Shown: positions 34,438-43,641, numbered from the stretch's first letter. The stretch: DNA of 64,000 nt from Sphingobacterium spiritivorum (GCF_016724845.1 NZ_CP068082.1:1-64000), one strand, 5' to 3'. Made by a program: numbers and translations. Notes: generated by a model from the sequence alone, not told the origin.

Positions 34438-34738
34438 CAGCAATATAAAATTAGTGTAACTGTTTTCAGCGATAGCTATACCATACAAATATCCGAGCTA
34501 TTCGTATGTCCTTTTTTAATAACAATACGAGTCCCAAATGGTTTGGACGGATAGCATTCAACGGGAGAATAATCTAATTGCAAATTATTCGTTACTTGTT
34601 ACATTTTTATCAATCTGATTATCAATGAAATTCCTTTTTCAGTAAATTTGGGTATACAGCATTATTGCAAAACCGCGATAGCTATTTCTTAATGGAGAGA
34701 TCTCACTCAAATGATCCTGCTCCACATTGTTAAACTAT

Positions 34739-34762
34739 AAAAATCTCCCTCTGGAGGTTTTT
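34739..34762 (+). terminator. Hairpin 17 bases upstream of the HMA-like gene
   Basis: AAAAATCTCC and GGAGGTTTTT form a 10-bp stem (one wobble) with a CTCT loop. It has the form of an intrinsic terminator but lies directly before a gene start, so it may work as an attenuator or leader structure. Confidence 0.5.
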
Positions 34763-34779
34763 ACTAAAATTAAAATGCT

Positions 34780-34998
34780 ATGGAAAAACTAATGTTCGAA
34801 ACAAATGTACACTGCTCCAGCCTCTTCCACAACATACACGCAGTGATCAAACAGATCGACGGAATCAAAAAATGGAAACTCGATCTGGAATCTGTTTACA
34901 AGGTACTCATCATTGAAGGTCAAAGTCTTGATCATCATATCATCATTAAAGAGCTTGGTATCGCTGGTATAGAAGCGCAGCGGCTTTATGAGGAATAA
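34780..34998 (+). CDS. Small HMA-fold-like protein lacking the CxxC metal motif
   Basis: This 72-residue protein has the beta-alpha-beta-beta-alpha-beta pattern of heavy-metal-associated domains: MFETNVHCSSLFHNIHAVIKQIDGIKKWKLDL, then VYKVLIIEGQ and IIIKELGIAGIEAQRL. The usual MxCxxC loop is NVHCSSL, with only one Cys, so copper-type binding is unlikely as in ATX1. A hairpin lies just upstream. It may be a degenerate chaperone or a non-metal ferredoxin-like adaptor. Confidence 0.65.
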   Translation: MEKLMFETNVHCSSLFHNIHAVIKQIDGIKKWKLDLESVYKVLIIEGQSLDHHIIIKELGIAGIEAQRLYEE

Positions 34999-35177
34999 GG
35001 TGCCCTATTATCCGAAACATATCCACCACTGGAAATAATATATGCGAATCAGTCTTCATTGGTTAAAGATGATTCTTTCATTCATATGGAGACTGATCGC
35101 CTCATCAATATCCCGATGCTGTAGAAAATATGCTGTTGTTTACATCAATTCTTTATAAACAATGTATATTTATAATT

Positions 35178-36104
35178 ATGAAAAACAGCCTTATCTTCTT
35201 TGTTTACAGCCTCTTTTGTATCCTTTCCAGCCAATCACATACTGCTTCCGCACAACAAACCGGAGAAGTAAAGGCTTCGTTCCGGAATGATTCTGTGACC
35301 GTTAGAGAAGAATTCAACAGGTACTTCGAAAACAAACATGCTAAGGGAGATATTCTAATACTGGATTTACAAAATAATAAATGGTTTGCTTCCGATGCAA
35401 AGTCAGTCTACGTACCCGCATTACCAGCATCAACGTTTAAAATTATCAATCTCCTGATTGCATTGGAATCAAAAGTCATAGCCGATGAAAATCAGGTTGT
35501 CAAATGGATAGGTCAGACCGATACCGTTAAATATGGATACAGACCCGATATATACAGAGACATGACTGTTAAAGAAGCTTTTGAAAAATCAGCTGGATGG
35601 ATTTTTGTAGAATTATCCAAAAAAATTGGGAAGAAAAATTATCAGCATTACCTCTCCCTTGCCGGATATGGCAATGCCGATCTGAGCGAAGCGGATCCTG
35701 ACTTTTGGAATTTTGGTAATTTCGGTATATCGCCCTATAATCAGGTTGACTTTTTAAGAAAGTTATATCTGGAGCAGCTCCCCTTTGAAAAAAGACATAT
35801 GCAAACTGTCAAAAGGGTTATGCTCTCCAAAGAATATCCTGATGCTGAGGTTCACGCCAAAACAGGCTGGACACGAATAGAAGGGTTAAACATAGGATGG
35901 TGGGTAGGCTATATAGAAAAGCAAAAAAACACGTATTTATTTGCCACCAGACTATTTCAGGATCGCGTTCGTCAAGATCCCGGATTCGGCCCCAGCAGAA
36001 AAGAGATTACCAGGGCGGTATTAGAAGAACTGGGATTTCTGAACTTCAGTTCTCCTTCTGCAAAGACGTCTACTCTAATCATACAGAGCCACCTCCGAAG
36101 GTAG
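35178..36104 (+). CDS. Class D (OXA-type) beta-lactamase homologue
   Basis: This 308-residue protein has a signal peptide (about 26 residues, ending ASAQ) and the motifs of serine beta-lactamases: S85-T-F-K88 (active Ser and carboxylatable Lys), Y164-G-N, W177 and K228-T-G. The second motif, normally S-x-V, reads S138-A-G140, an unusual Val-to-Gly change next to the active site. An upstream TTG at 35130 is disregarded because the ATG at 35178 begins the signal. The stop codon lies inside a hairpin. Activity and spectrum cannot be predicted from sequence. Confidence 0.85.
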   Translation: MKNSLIFFVYSLFCILSSQSHTASAQQTGEVKASFRNDSVTVREEFNRYFENKHAKGDILILDLQNNKWFASDAKSVYVPALPASTFKIINLLIALESKVIADENQVVKWIGQTDTVKYGYRPDIYRDMTVKEAFEKSAGWIFVELSKKIGKKNYQHYLSLAGYGNADLSEADPDFWNFGNFGISPYNQVDFLRKLYLEQLPFEKRHMQTVKRVMLSKEYPDAEVHAKTGWTRIEGLNIGWWVGYIEKQKNTYLFATRLFQDRVRQDPGFGPSRKEITRAVLEELGFLNFSSPSAKTSTLIIQSHLRR

Positions 36105-36109
36105 CTCTG
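36084..36109 (+). terminator. Terminator overlapping the 3' end of the beta-lactamase gene
   Basis: CAGAGC (36084-36089) and GCTCTG (36104-36109) pair, with inner ACCT/AGGT, followed by an A/T run. The stop codon of the upstream gene (36102-36104) is part of the stem. Confidence 0.65.
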
Positions 36110-36170
36110 CAATAAAAAAATTAAGCACTGTCCTGCTAAGATCAAACAAGAACAGATATACGCTGTATTA

Positions 36171-36887
36171 TTAAGGATTCGTAGACCATAAAGAGGCCGA
36201 TTTCAGTAACGCTCTTCTTGGTAATTTTAAATTAGCGATAATCAGCTCTGCAAAATCAGATGGCTGCAATACGCTGTCCGGATTACCATCAGTAAGCCCC
36301 AGATCGACAGACATATCCGAAGCAATGGTACTCGGAGTGAGTGTACATACACGTATATTATGTTTACGAACTTCTTTCATCAGAGATTCTGACATTCCGA
36401 TCACAGCAAACTTAGAAGCAGAATATGCCGAAGTATTAGCATTACCTGTCAATCCGGCTGTAGAGCTGACATTTACAATATCGCCCTGATTTTTTGCTAC
36501 CAAATGCGGTAATACCTCCCGTGTGACATAATAGATCCCCATGACATTAGTCATCAGGATTTCCTGCCAGCGATGTGCGTCCATATCCAAAAAGGATCCA
36601 AACTCAGCGATACCCGCATTATTGATTAGTATATCCACTCCCCCTAATCTTTCGATCAGTCTGGAAACTTCAGATTTGACCTGATCTGCATTGGCTACAT
36701 CAAACACCGCATAGACAGCTTGTACACCCAAAGCTTCCAGTTCCTTTACCGTTTGCTTTAGATTTTCTTCATTACGGCCGGTAATGCCGACAGATACTCC
36801 TTCAGCAGCCAAAGCAAGAGCTGTTGCTTTTCCTAATCCCCTGCCACCTCCTGTGATAATCGCTTTTTTGTTGTGTAGATTTTCCAT
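36171..36887 (-). CDS. Short-chain dehydrogenase/reductase, FabG-like
   Basis: This 238-residue SDR has the cofactor motif GGGRGLGKATALAL (about 12-25), NNAG (about 88-91), catalytic Ser in VNVSSTAGLTG, and YSASK with the Tyr/Lys pair. The sequence fits 3-oxoacyl reductase-type enzymes, but many similar SDRs have other substrates. It appears as a single-gene unit between the beta-lactamase and FKBP genes. Confidence 0.87.
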   Translation of the reverse strand: MENLHNKKAIITGGGRGLGKATALALAAEGVSVGITGRNEENLKQTVKELEALGVQAVYAVFDVANADQVKSEVSRLIERLGGVDILINNAGIAEFGSFLDMDAHRWQEILMTNVMGIYYVTREVLPHLVAKNQGDIVNVSSTAGLTGNANTSAYSASKFAVIGMSESLMKEVRKHNIRVCTLTPSTIASDMSVDLGLTDGNPDSVLQPSDFAELIIANLKLPRRALLKSASLWSTNP

Positions 36888-37081
36888 ATCGTTTTACTAA
36901 TAGTTATCAAAAACAAATTGTAATGCTGCGAATATAGCTTATTTGATCAGATTTAATCCTGTACATGCACTATTCCCCATCTACCGATAGCTTTATCAAT
37001 TCTATCAAAAACTCTCATTTTCAACACAAAAAGACGTAAGCCGTATATATATTAAGTTTAATAAAATGACACTTGGATGAG

Positions 37082-37513
37082 TTACAGAATAGCCTTCAAT
37101 TCCATTTCAAAAATCAGTGTACAGTTGCCTCCGCTGCTCTCTGTCAAAGACTCAAATCCATAAGCCAGATGAGATGGAATATATATTTTCCAATGACTTC
37201 CTACAGGCATCATTACCAACACTTCCTGCCAGCCCCTTATGAGCTCACGTACCAAAAATGCTTCTGGCTTCTTACGCTTGTAAGAACTGTCAAAAACGGT
37301 TCCGTCAAGTAACGTTCCTTTATAATGACACAGTACCTTTGCTTTTGAAGTCGGTATCTCTCCGCTGCCTTCCTTTAAAATCTCATACTGTACTCCGGAT
37401 GGAGTTACGATTACAGTATTTCTCTTTGCATTTTCTGCTAAGAAGGCTATGCCATCTTTCAGATTACGCTCAGCCAGATCCTTTATTTTTTTCAGATATT
37501 TTGTAGATGCCAC
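37082..37513 (-). CDS. FKBP-type peptidyl-prolyl cis-trans isomerase
   Basis: This 143-residue protein has an N-terminal helical segment (1-40) and an FKBP domain (about 45-143): SGVQYEILKEGSG, LCHYKGTLLDGTVFDSSYKR (the YxGxLxDGxxFDSS signature), GWQEVLVMMPVGSHWKIYIPSHLAYG and the closing LIFEMELKAI. It accelerates proline isomerisation during folding. No signal peptide, unlike periplasmic FkpA/Mip relatives. A consensus promoter lies at 37540-37568. Confidence 0.93.
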   Translation of the reverse strand: MASTKYLKKIKDLAERNLKDGIAFLAENAKRNTVIVTPSGVQYEILKEGSGEIPTSKAKVLCHYKGTLLDGTVFDSSYKRKKPEAFLVRELIRGWQEVLVMMPVGSHWKIYIPSHLAYGFESLTESSGGNCTLIFEMELKAIL

Positions 37514-37539
37514 TTATGCTGTTTTAATGATATTCAGCA

Positions 37540-37568
37540 CAAAGATAAACGGATTGAAGCTACGGCAA
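37540..37568 (-). promoter_or_regulatory. Promoter of the FKBP gene
   Basis: On the minus strand TTG (37568-37566), an 18-base spacer and TATCTTTG (37547-37540) match the Bacteroidota consensus, 26 bases before the start codon. Confidence 0.55.
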
Positions 37569-37584
37569 GCCTGTTACGTAAATT

Positions 37585-39177
37585 TTACTTCTCTATATCG
37601 TCCTGTTTTTCACCTCGGATCGTGCTCGCATTTCCGTCACGTATAGCCTGATAATGCGGAGACATCATTTCTATGCCCGCCCCGTCAAAGGCTTCATGTA
37701 TATTCTTATGCAGCTCAGAATAAATCGGCGCCATCCTTTCAGGACTATTGGTATACGCATTGATCTGATAAGAAACGTACCAGTCGTCAAGACTGGTCTG
37801 CAATACAAATGGCATTCTGTTGGATGATATTCCTTCCGTTTTTAGTGCTGCAGCAATCAACAACTCGTGAATCTTCTGCCAGCCGATATCATAACCTATG
37901 GATATAGTGGTATGTATGATTAATCCGTCATCCCGGCACAGACTGGTGTAATTGATCGTATTTCCGTTGAGGATTGCACTGTTCGGAATAGTAATAATTT
38001 CATTCTTTGTGGTCTGTAAACGTGTAACCAGCAATGACTTTTCCAGAACTGTTCCCTGGATTTCACCGATCTTGACCACATCGCCGATCTTAAAAGGTCT
38101 CATATAGGTAATCACCATTCCTGCCACCCCATTGCTGATCGCAGAAGAAGATCCGAACGAAATAATCAAACCCAGAAATACCGATACCCCTTTGAAAATA
38201 TCCGAATTAGACCCCGGAATAAAGGGCCAGATCACAACGATCATAAATGCATTCAGTACAAGCCGTACAATGTTATAGGTAGGTTTTGCCCAATCCGCAT
38301 AAAAACCATTGATCTTCAGCTTGTCTGCCTCTATTTCATTGGCAAGAAAACGAATGACTTTCTTGACATAATGAAATACGATATAAATCACTATAATCGT
38401 AATCAGGTTCGGAATAAAATCGACTATGGAACTAATAATATTTTTGAGCGGATTGACTATAAAATTAATCAGATTATCGCCCCAGGGTTTTGTCCATGGA
38501 AATAACCGGAAAATCAACGGAAGGGTGAGATAAATCAGTAAGAAAAACAAGAAATACTTAAAGATGCCTAATGCTTTTTTGATCAGCATCACTTCTGTAT
38601 CTTTATTAATCAGATCGTAATCTTTGATCTTGATCCTTCCGGCTCTCTTCTTAAATTTGAGCAGAATCCAGGCCGTAAACCGGTTGAAATACCTGTTCAT
38701 GTAGTAAATACACAAGATAAGGACAAGTAGAATTAATGTCCCCATTGCCCCGCGCTTCAGGAGTTCTGCAAAATCTGTTTCGCTTTTATACTTTTTGACA
38801 TGTTGCAATATCAGCTGTTGATAGGTCGCAGCCAATACATCCGGAGTAACCTGCATAGAGTCTGCATCCGGTTTGGAAATACTTAAGAGTATATTTCCTT
38901 TGTACACAATATCAAATACCAGAGAATCAGGTACAGTAAGCAAAGAATCTGCAATAAAAAACAGATCATCATCCAGTGCTTTGATCTTATCTGTTGTGCG
39001 TTGTGCGCGTTCGGCTGCTGAAAGCGCACCCAATTTGTTTTTCACATGGAAAAGTGTATCAGCATGTACAATAACGGGATATCCTCTCTCTGTTTTCAGG
39101 AGATCCTGAGCAGCAGAAATCGAAATAAAACCACAAAAAAAGAATAGGAGAAATTGCAGCCTAATAAATATATTCAT
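37585..39177 (-). CDS. MscS-family mechanosensitive ion channel
   Basis: This protein of about 530 residues has a signal peptide (ending ISAAQ), a periplasmic N-terminal part (about 25-130), at least four membrane segments (including LILLVLILCIYYM, YFLFFLLIYLTLPLIF, LITIIVIYIVFHY and AFMIVVIWPFI) and the MscS core: GLIISFGSSSAISNGVAGMVITYMRPFKIGDVV, with VLEKSLLVTRLQTTKNEIITIPNS in the beta domain. It should open on hypo-osmotic shock to release solutes. The frame opens at 39210, but the ATG at 39177 begins the signal peptide. The C-terminus is acidic and lysine-rich. Confidence 0.9.
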   Translation of the reverse strand: MNIFIRLQFLLFFFCGFISISAAQDLLKTERGYPVIVHADTLFHVKNKLGALSAAERAQRTTDKIKALDDDLFFIADSLLTVPDSLVFDIVYKGNILLSISKPDADSMQVTPDVLAATYQQLILQHVKKYKSETDFAELLKRGAMGTLILLVLILCIYYMNRYFNRFTAWILLKFKKRAGRIKIKDYDLINKDTEVMLIKKALGIFKYFLFFLLIYLTLPLIFRLFPWTKPWGDNLINFIVNPLKNIISSIVDFIPNLITIIVIYIVFHYVKKVIRFLANEIEADKLKINGFYADWAKPTYNIVRLVLNAFMIVVIWPFIPGSNSDIFKGVSVFLGLIISFGSSSAISNGVAGMVITYMRPFKIGDVVKIGEIQGTVLEKSLLVTRLQTTKNEIITIPNSAILNGNTINYTSLCRDDGLIIHTTISIGYDIGWQKIHELLIAAALKTEGISSNRMPFVLQTSLDDWYVSYQINAYTNSPERMAPIYSELHKNIHEAFDGAGIEMMSPHYQAIRDGNASTIRGEKQDDIEK

Positions 39178-39233
39178 TTTAAGAAAAATTTTTCTACCTG
39201 CAAGATACATAAAGAAAATGAAAATGTAAGGTG

Positions 39234-40190
39234 TTAATGAGCTGCAGGGATCAGATAATTCACACCAACCTGCACAGCTGTACCTCCAAATCTATTCTTA
39301 ACATTGAAATTTTGCGTAATTCTTCCCATCAATCCGACTTTCATGGGTTTAATCCAATATGACCCGAACCCTCCGATACCAGCAATACGGTCAGATACAA
39401 ATCCTCCGTTAGTACCTTTATCATCACTGATCTGGCTGGTATAGTGTCCAAACAATCCGATTTCATCCCCTCTGCCATCCAATATATATGAGCCACCCAT
39501 GTCTACTGTCAAGTGACTACCTTCTTTAAAATCTGTGTCCTTCTGCCATTGATTCATTTCAAGAGTTGTTGCCAGACTCAGACTTAACCGAGGAATTGGT
39601 TTCATTCTTCCTGCCACTCGTACATTATGCGACCAATAGCCATGGCCTCCATTATCCAGATCATGAGGTTTGTATCTACCAGTAGGTGCCCAGACCCCAT
39701 AATTAAGGGCATAACTGTACTTTCCCTTTGTCCAGGAAAGCCAGACAGGCTGAAGATACATATCTCCGAAGCCAAGGCTTTTATTGGTAAATACATAATT
39801 ACCCTAACCGGTTTGACTTGAATAATAGTCTAAGGCTATATTTGCTGTAGGACTGTTTAATGTAGGAATTACCATGATACCCCAGTTTGCTCCTAAAATT
39901 TTGCCTTTACCTCCATAAATTGCCATCAGGATAAAAGAATTGGTCTTTACATTCTGCTTGATTTTCAAATCTGTAGGATTTTCCGGAGCCGGATTAATCA
40001 ATTGATCTGATCGATTACCTGCTGCATTATAATAGTTCATATTTGCATACCCATACCATACCGGAATAATCCAGCCTGAATGGGGAGCAAAATAGTCTCC
40101 TGGATTAAAGGAAGATCCTGTATAATGACCCTGTCCCTGAGCAATACCTCCGAAGAGTACAATAAGTAGTAGTAATAATGACTTTTTCAT
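39234..40190 (-). pseudogene. SphA/phenol-degradation-type outer-membrane transporter gene, interrupted by an in-frame TAG
   Basis: Two pieces in the same frame, 40190-39804 (128 residues with signal peptide) and 39803-39234, join into one 318-codon gene if the TAG at 39804-39806 is read through. Part one ends YYSSQTG; part two continues GNYVFTNKSLGFGDMYLQPVWL without frame change. The whole matches the beta-barrel transporter (MetA-pathway phenol degradation-like) family, with repeated amphipathic strands and a terminal aromatic-poor LIPAAH. A single nonsense mutation or a sequencing error are the simplest explanations. Confidence 0.75.
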
Positions 40191-40227
40191 AACTAATATT
40201 TTAGTCAGTAGTATTCCTTTCCAGACA

Positions 40228-41961
40228 TTATTTTTTATAGACTGTCTTGCCTTCTTTAATGGTTTCCATCACTAGTATGTCCCTGATGTTTAACGGATCA
40301 ATAGTAAGCGGATTCTGATTCAGAATCACCAGATCAGCCAGTTTACCTGCTTTAAGAGATCCTTTATATTCTTCTTCGTGAAATTGATATGCAGCATTGA
40401 TCGTTATCGCTTTTAGTGCTTCTATAGGCTTTACCCGTTCGTCTGGCCCCAGTATTCTCCCTGATCTTGTCTTTCTGTTCACTGCAGCATACACAGCTGT
40501 AATCAGATCCGGAGGAGTCACGGGAGCATCATGATGAATAGTAAACAAAATCCCTGCTTTCAGAGCGGAATGAGCCGGACTGATAAAGGCTGCCCGCTCC
40601 GGACCGAATACACTGGAATAATGCCAGTCTCCCCACAGATAGGCATGTGTCGAAAAATAGGAAGGAATCACCCCTATCTCTTTGATTCTGGCTATATGAT
40701 CCGGACGACTGTTCTGTACGTGTATAAGTGTAGCCCTCAGCTCAGGCTTATAAATCCCTTCATCCTTCAGCTTTTTTATAACCCGAATAGCCTGATCTAT
40801 AGCGGCATCCCCATTGACATGCAGCTGCGCCGTAATATTATTTTCAAAAAGAGTCTTCAGATCTTCATAAAGTACCGAATCAGTAAAAATAGGAAAGCCT
40901 TTATAATCTGCTCCCTGTCCCTCCGGAGGAATCAGATAAGGCTGTGTCAGCCATGCCGTTTTTCCCTGAGGCGATCCGTCATCCGAAAATTTGAAGCCAC
41001 CTAATTTAAGACGATTTGTATAGACCATATATTCCGGCTTGAAGGCATCCAGTTGCGCTTTAAAAAATTCATAATCCGGAAAGTAAATAACATCAGCTTT
41101 AAATAAGCCTTTAGAAGCTGCTTCCTTGAGTAGCCCCACACTCTCTCCCATTGTTCTGCCTTCACAGATCGTCGTCTGTCCATAGCTCAACCATTCGTCC
41201 TGCGCCTTAACAAGATTATCTAATTCCTGTTGAGTTTTGTCAACTCCTGATTTAGCATTTTTAGACAACAGCGTCGTCAATTTAATCAGGGCTGTAAAGC
41301 TGGCATTTTCTTCCAGTTTTCCATTCAGTTTCTTTGTTTTGATGTCTCTTCCATAATGTCCTCCTTCCGGATCCTTTGCATTTTCCTCTATACCAACCAG
41401 CTTTAACATTGCCGAATTGGCGACACTTGCGTGTCCTGAAGTATGAATCACTATAATAGGATTCGTCATACTTATAGCATCCAGTTCTTCACGGGTTGGA
41501 TGTCTGTGCTCAGACATGATAGCATCGTCATATCCATTACCCATTATAGGCTGACTCGCTGTAAGGTTGTTTTTTTCTATATATTCTTTCAGGGTTTTCT
41601 GCAGATCCGGAATAGAATTCACCGTTCCGTATGGAGTCGGAGACAAATCTATAGCCTGCATCATTCCTGCTCTGGAGGCCAGATGCCCATGAGCATCTAT
41701 AAATCCGGGAAGTAACGTTTTGCCATTAAGGTCATGTAAGGTTGTGTTTTCTCCTGTGTATTGGTCAGCAGCAGCCTTTGTCCCGCTGAACAGAATCTTT
41801 CCGTCTTTTACAGCAATAGCCTCGACTTCCGGATTATCATCTTCCATAGTCAGAATAGGACCGCCGAAATAGATTATATCCGCAATGTCCTTTTTGGATG
41901 ATGTCTGACAGCCGGATAATATAAGAAGCAGGAATATGGGAAAAAGAATAATGAATTTCAT
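40228..41961 (-). CDS. YtcJ-type amidohydrolase, lipoprotein
   Basis: This 577-residue protein has a lipoprotein signal with lipobox LLILSGC (Cys18). The metal-dependent amidohydrolase-3 domain shows LLPGFIDAHGHLASR (HxH metal site), VHTSGHASVANS, AQLHVNGDAAIDQA, TLIHVQNS and TIHHDAPVTPPD, with the C-terminal GKLADLVILNQNPL strand common to amidohydrolases. Probably a periplasm- or surface-anchored hydrolase of N-substituted amides; the substrate is unknown. It lies 37 bases before the broken transporter gene on the same strand, so the two may have formed a unit for uptake and hydrolysis of one compound. Confidence 0.88.
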   Translation of the reverse strand: MKFIILFPIFLLLILSGCQTSSKKDIADIIYFGGPILTMEDDNPEVEAIAVKDGKILFSGTKAAADQYTGENTTLHDLNGKTLLPGFIDAHGHLASRAGMMQAIDLSPTPYGTVNSIPDLQKTLKEYIEKNNLTASQPIMGNGYDDAIMSEHRHPTREELDAISMTNPIIVIHTSGHASVANSAMLKLVGIEENAKDPEGGHYGRDIKTKKLNGKLEENASFTALIKLTTLLSKNAKSGVDKTQQELDNLVKAQDEWLSYGQTTICEGRTMGESVGLLKEAASKGLFKADVIYFPDYEFFKAQLDAFKPEYMVYTNRLKLGGFKFSDDGSPQGKTAWLTQPYLIPPEGQGADYKGFPIFTDSVLYEDLKTLFENNITAQLHVNGDAAIDQAIRVIKKLKDEGIYKPELRATLIHVQNSRPDHIARIKEIGVIPSYFSTHAYLWGDWHYSSVFGPERAAFISPAHSALKAGILFTIHHDAPVTPPDLITAVYAAVNRKTRSGRILGPDERVKPIEALKAITINAAYQFHEEEYKGSLKAGKLADLVILNQNPLTIDPLNIRDILVMETIKEGKTVYKK

Positions 41962-42204
41962 AGCATAAGGATTAATAATGAATAAAAAACACGTAATGAA
42001 TAGAAATGTTTCATAAAATTATTAAATTTTAACCAAAATGTATACGAAACATACTTTTATTAAAAACACGACAAATTCCATTTTGTTCTTTTTTATACAA
42101 CAGGTTTTATTCAATCTGCTGAAGTTTATTCTTTTGACACGGTCTGATTTATAGAAAAGCGCTAAAAAATGTACTTTAGTAAAATAAAGAAACATCACCT
42201 GTCT

Positions 42205-42705
42205 ATGTCTGCTGCTATACATACAAACATTATCACCCCATTAATTGAAAAGCTGTATTCACCAATTTCACAACTGGAGCAACTCCAATTTGATAAAGAA
42301 AGCAGCAGCTATCATGCCGCTTCATTTGTGGCAGAGGATGAAACCATTCTCTTTCGCAAGGCGAATATTACACCTAAAAAAATCGGGCAGTTTGTAACAC
42401 TGTGGAAGAGAAACAGTTCTTCAGGAGAAACGCAGCCGTTTGACACGACAGATCAGGTAGATAGGGTTATTATACTTGTAACGGATAAGGATCGTTACGG
42501 AGTCTTTATATTCTCAGCAGATATTCTGAGAAAAATGAAAATTTTTACGCATGACAACATAATTGGCAAAAGAGGTTTCAGGGTATATGCCCCCTGGGAT
42601 AATCCTGAAAATAAGCAGGCTATGAAAACAAAAGAATGGCAGATCAGATATTTTGAATATCTTTCATCCGATCGTATTGATCGCAAATCCATACTTTTAG
42701 CCTGA
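42205..42705 (+). CDS. MepB-family protein
   Basis: This protein of 166 residues matches the MepB family: SSYHAASFVAEDETILFRKANITPKKIGQFVTLWKR near the start, then VTDKDRYGVFIFSADILRKMKIF and RGFRVYAPWD. In Staphylococcus aureus mepB lies in the mepRAB multidrug-efflux operon, but its biochemical role is unclear. No mepA or mepR is nearby here. The frame is open to 42169; the ATG at 42205 fits the family start better. Confidence 0.88.
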   Translation: MSAAIHTNIITPLIEKLYSPISQLEQLQFDKESSSYHAASFVAEDETILFRKANITPKKIGQFVTLWKRNSSSGETQPFDTTDQVDRVIILVTDKDRYGVFIFSADILRKMKIFTHDNIIGKRGFRVYAPWDNPENKQAMKTKEWQIRYFEYLSSDRIDRKSILLA

Positions 42706-42715
42706 TACTTAACTT

Positions 42716-42892
42716 ATGCTGAATGGAAACATTCCTATGAATCCGATGCCAATGCCTGACACCTTCAATACTGAAGAAGGATATTTCCGCAAAGAGGAAT
42801 TTGTCAGGGATCAGCATTCCAGAATCGTAGGCTGTAAAGTATCCGCCACCGGAGCTAAGGAAGTGCTGTTTGAAAAAACAACGTCTGAATAG
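42716..42892 (+). CDS. Small hypothetical protein (58 aa)
   Basis: An ATG at 42716 opens a 58-codon frame ten bases after mepB. It begins MLNGNIPMNPMPMPDTF and continues as a charged, soluble sequence (NTEEGYFRKEEFVRDQ, SRIVGCKVSATGAKEV). The codon use is like its neighbours. The distance to mepB suggests one transcript. I recognise no family, and short frames can be chance. Confidence 0.45.
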   Translation: MLNGNIPMNPMPMPDTFNTEEGYFRKEEFVRDQHSRIVGCKVSATGAKEVLFEKTTSE

Positions 42893-42942
42893 TTCAGCCG
42901 GGTAGCAAGGATACGGTGCCGGAGTTACAGCTCCGTTATCGC

Positions 42943-43362
42943 TTATTTGATAACTTCTACGGATGTAACCTGTAGCCCCTGTTTGGTAGATTGATATTTA
43001 AATTTGACCTTTTGGTCTATATACAGTACGAAACCAACAAGATTGGTGTTAAAATATACACTTTCACGCGTTTCATTGTTGCGGATAAAACCGTACTGAC
43101 CTTGTTCATTGAAGAAAGAAACTTTTCCGAATGAAAATTCTTCTTCGATGACAGGACGTTCCAGATCTGAAGGCTTGAATTCGTACTTTTGGGTAGGAGG
43201 AGTATTAGAGAGATTTCCAAATTCGTCAACATAGACAAACATCTCTTCCAGTGATTTACCCTTGGAATTGTGAGTTTTTTTATACTCTTTTTTTTGTTCT
43301 TTTGATTTTCTTTTTTCTAATTTTTTCTTTTGATTTTCTTTTTTTTGCTGTGTTTGTGCCAT
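42943..43362 (-). CDS. Cold-shock-domain protein with lysine-rich N-terminal tail
   Basis: This 139-residue protein has a strongly basic, Lys/Gln/Glu-rich N-terminal tail (about 1-40) and a C-terminal cold-shock-type OB fold (about 75-135): FGKVSFFNEQGQYGFIRNNETRESVYFNTNLVG, with the usual KGYGFI RNP1 replaced by GQYGFI. Such tail-plus-CSD proteins are common in Bacteroidota and probably bind RNA in the cytoplasm. The frame extends to 43413, but the ATG at 43362 is more likely. Confidence 0.88.
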   Translation of the reverse strand: MAQTQQKKENQKKKLEKRKSKEQKKEYKKTHNSKGKSLEEMFVYVDEFGNLSNTPPTQKYEFKPSDLERPVIEEEFSFGKVSFFNEQGQYGFIRNNETRESVYFNTNLVGFVLYIDQKVKFKYQSTKQGLQVTSVEVIK

Positions 43363-43585
43363 TAAAAATGTGTTAATTAATAAAAGAGGTGTAAAGCGCG
43401 AAAAACTTGGCATTCCTGATCAAATGGCTTTTATCGAAAAAAGCGAAGGGAGAGGAGTAAGTGTAAGGCGTGTTTACAAATATAAACAAAATACAGCTGA
43501 AAAACAAATATCCTGTACCTCTGCAGACACATATCCCCTATCTTAAAAAAATCTCTTTTCGCACCTGATACATAAGCAAGAGCAA

Positions 43586-43620
43586 AAAAGGGAGCTTTAA
43601 AATGTTTAAAGATCCCTTTT
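43586..43620 (-). terminator. Terminator of the acyl-CoA dehydrogenase gene
   Basis: On the minus strand AAAAGGGATCTTTAAA pairs with TTTAAAGCTCCCTTTT (one mismatch, 3-base loop), followed by T residues, 22 bases after the stop. Confidence 0.85.
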
Positions 43621-43641
43621 GCAAGTAGTATGGCTGTAAGA

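Noticed and set aside
35897..36115. Second frame overlapping the end of the beta-lactamase gene, suggesting a frameshift
   Set aside because: The main frame keeps the family motifs to the end, and the alternative frame adds none.
42022..42222. 66-codon minus-strand frame before mepB
   Set aside because: Overlaps the mepB start and has no supporting features.
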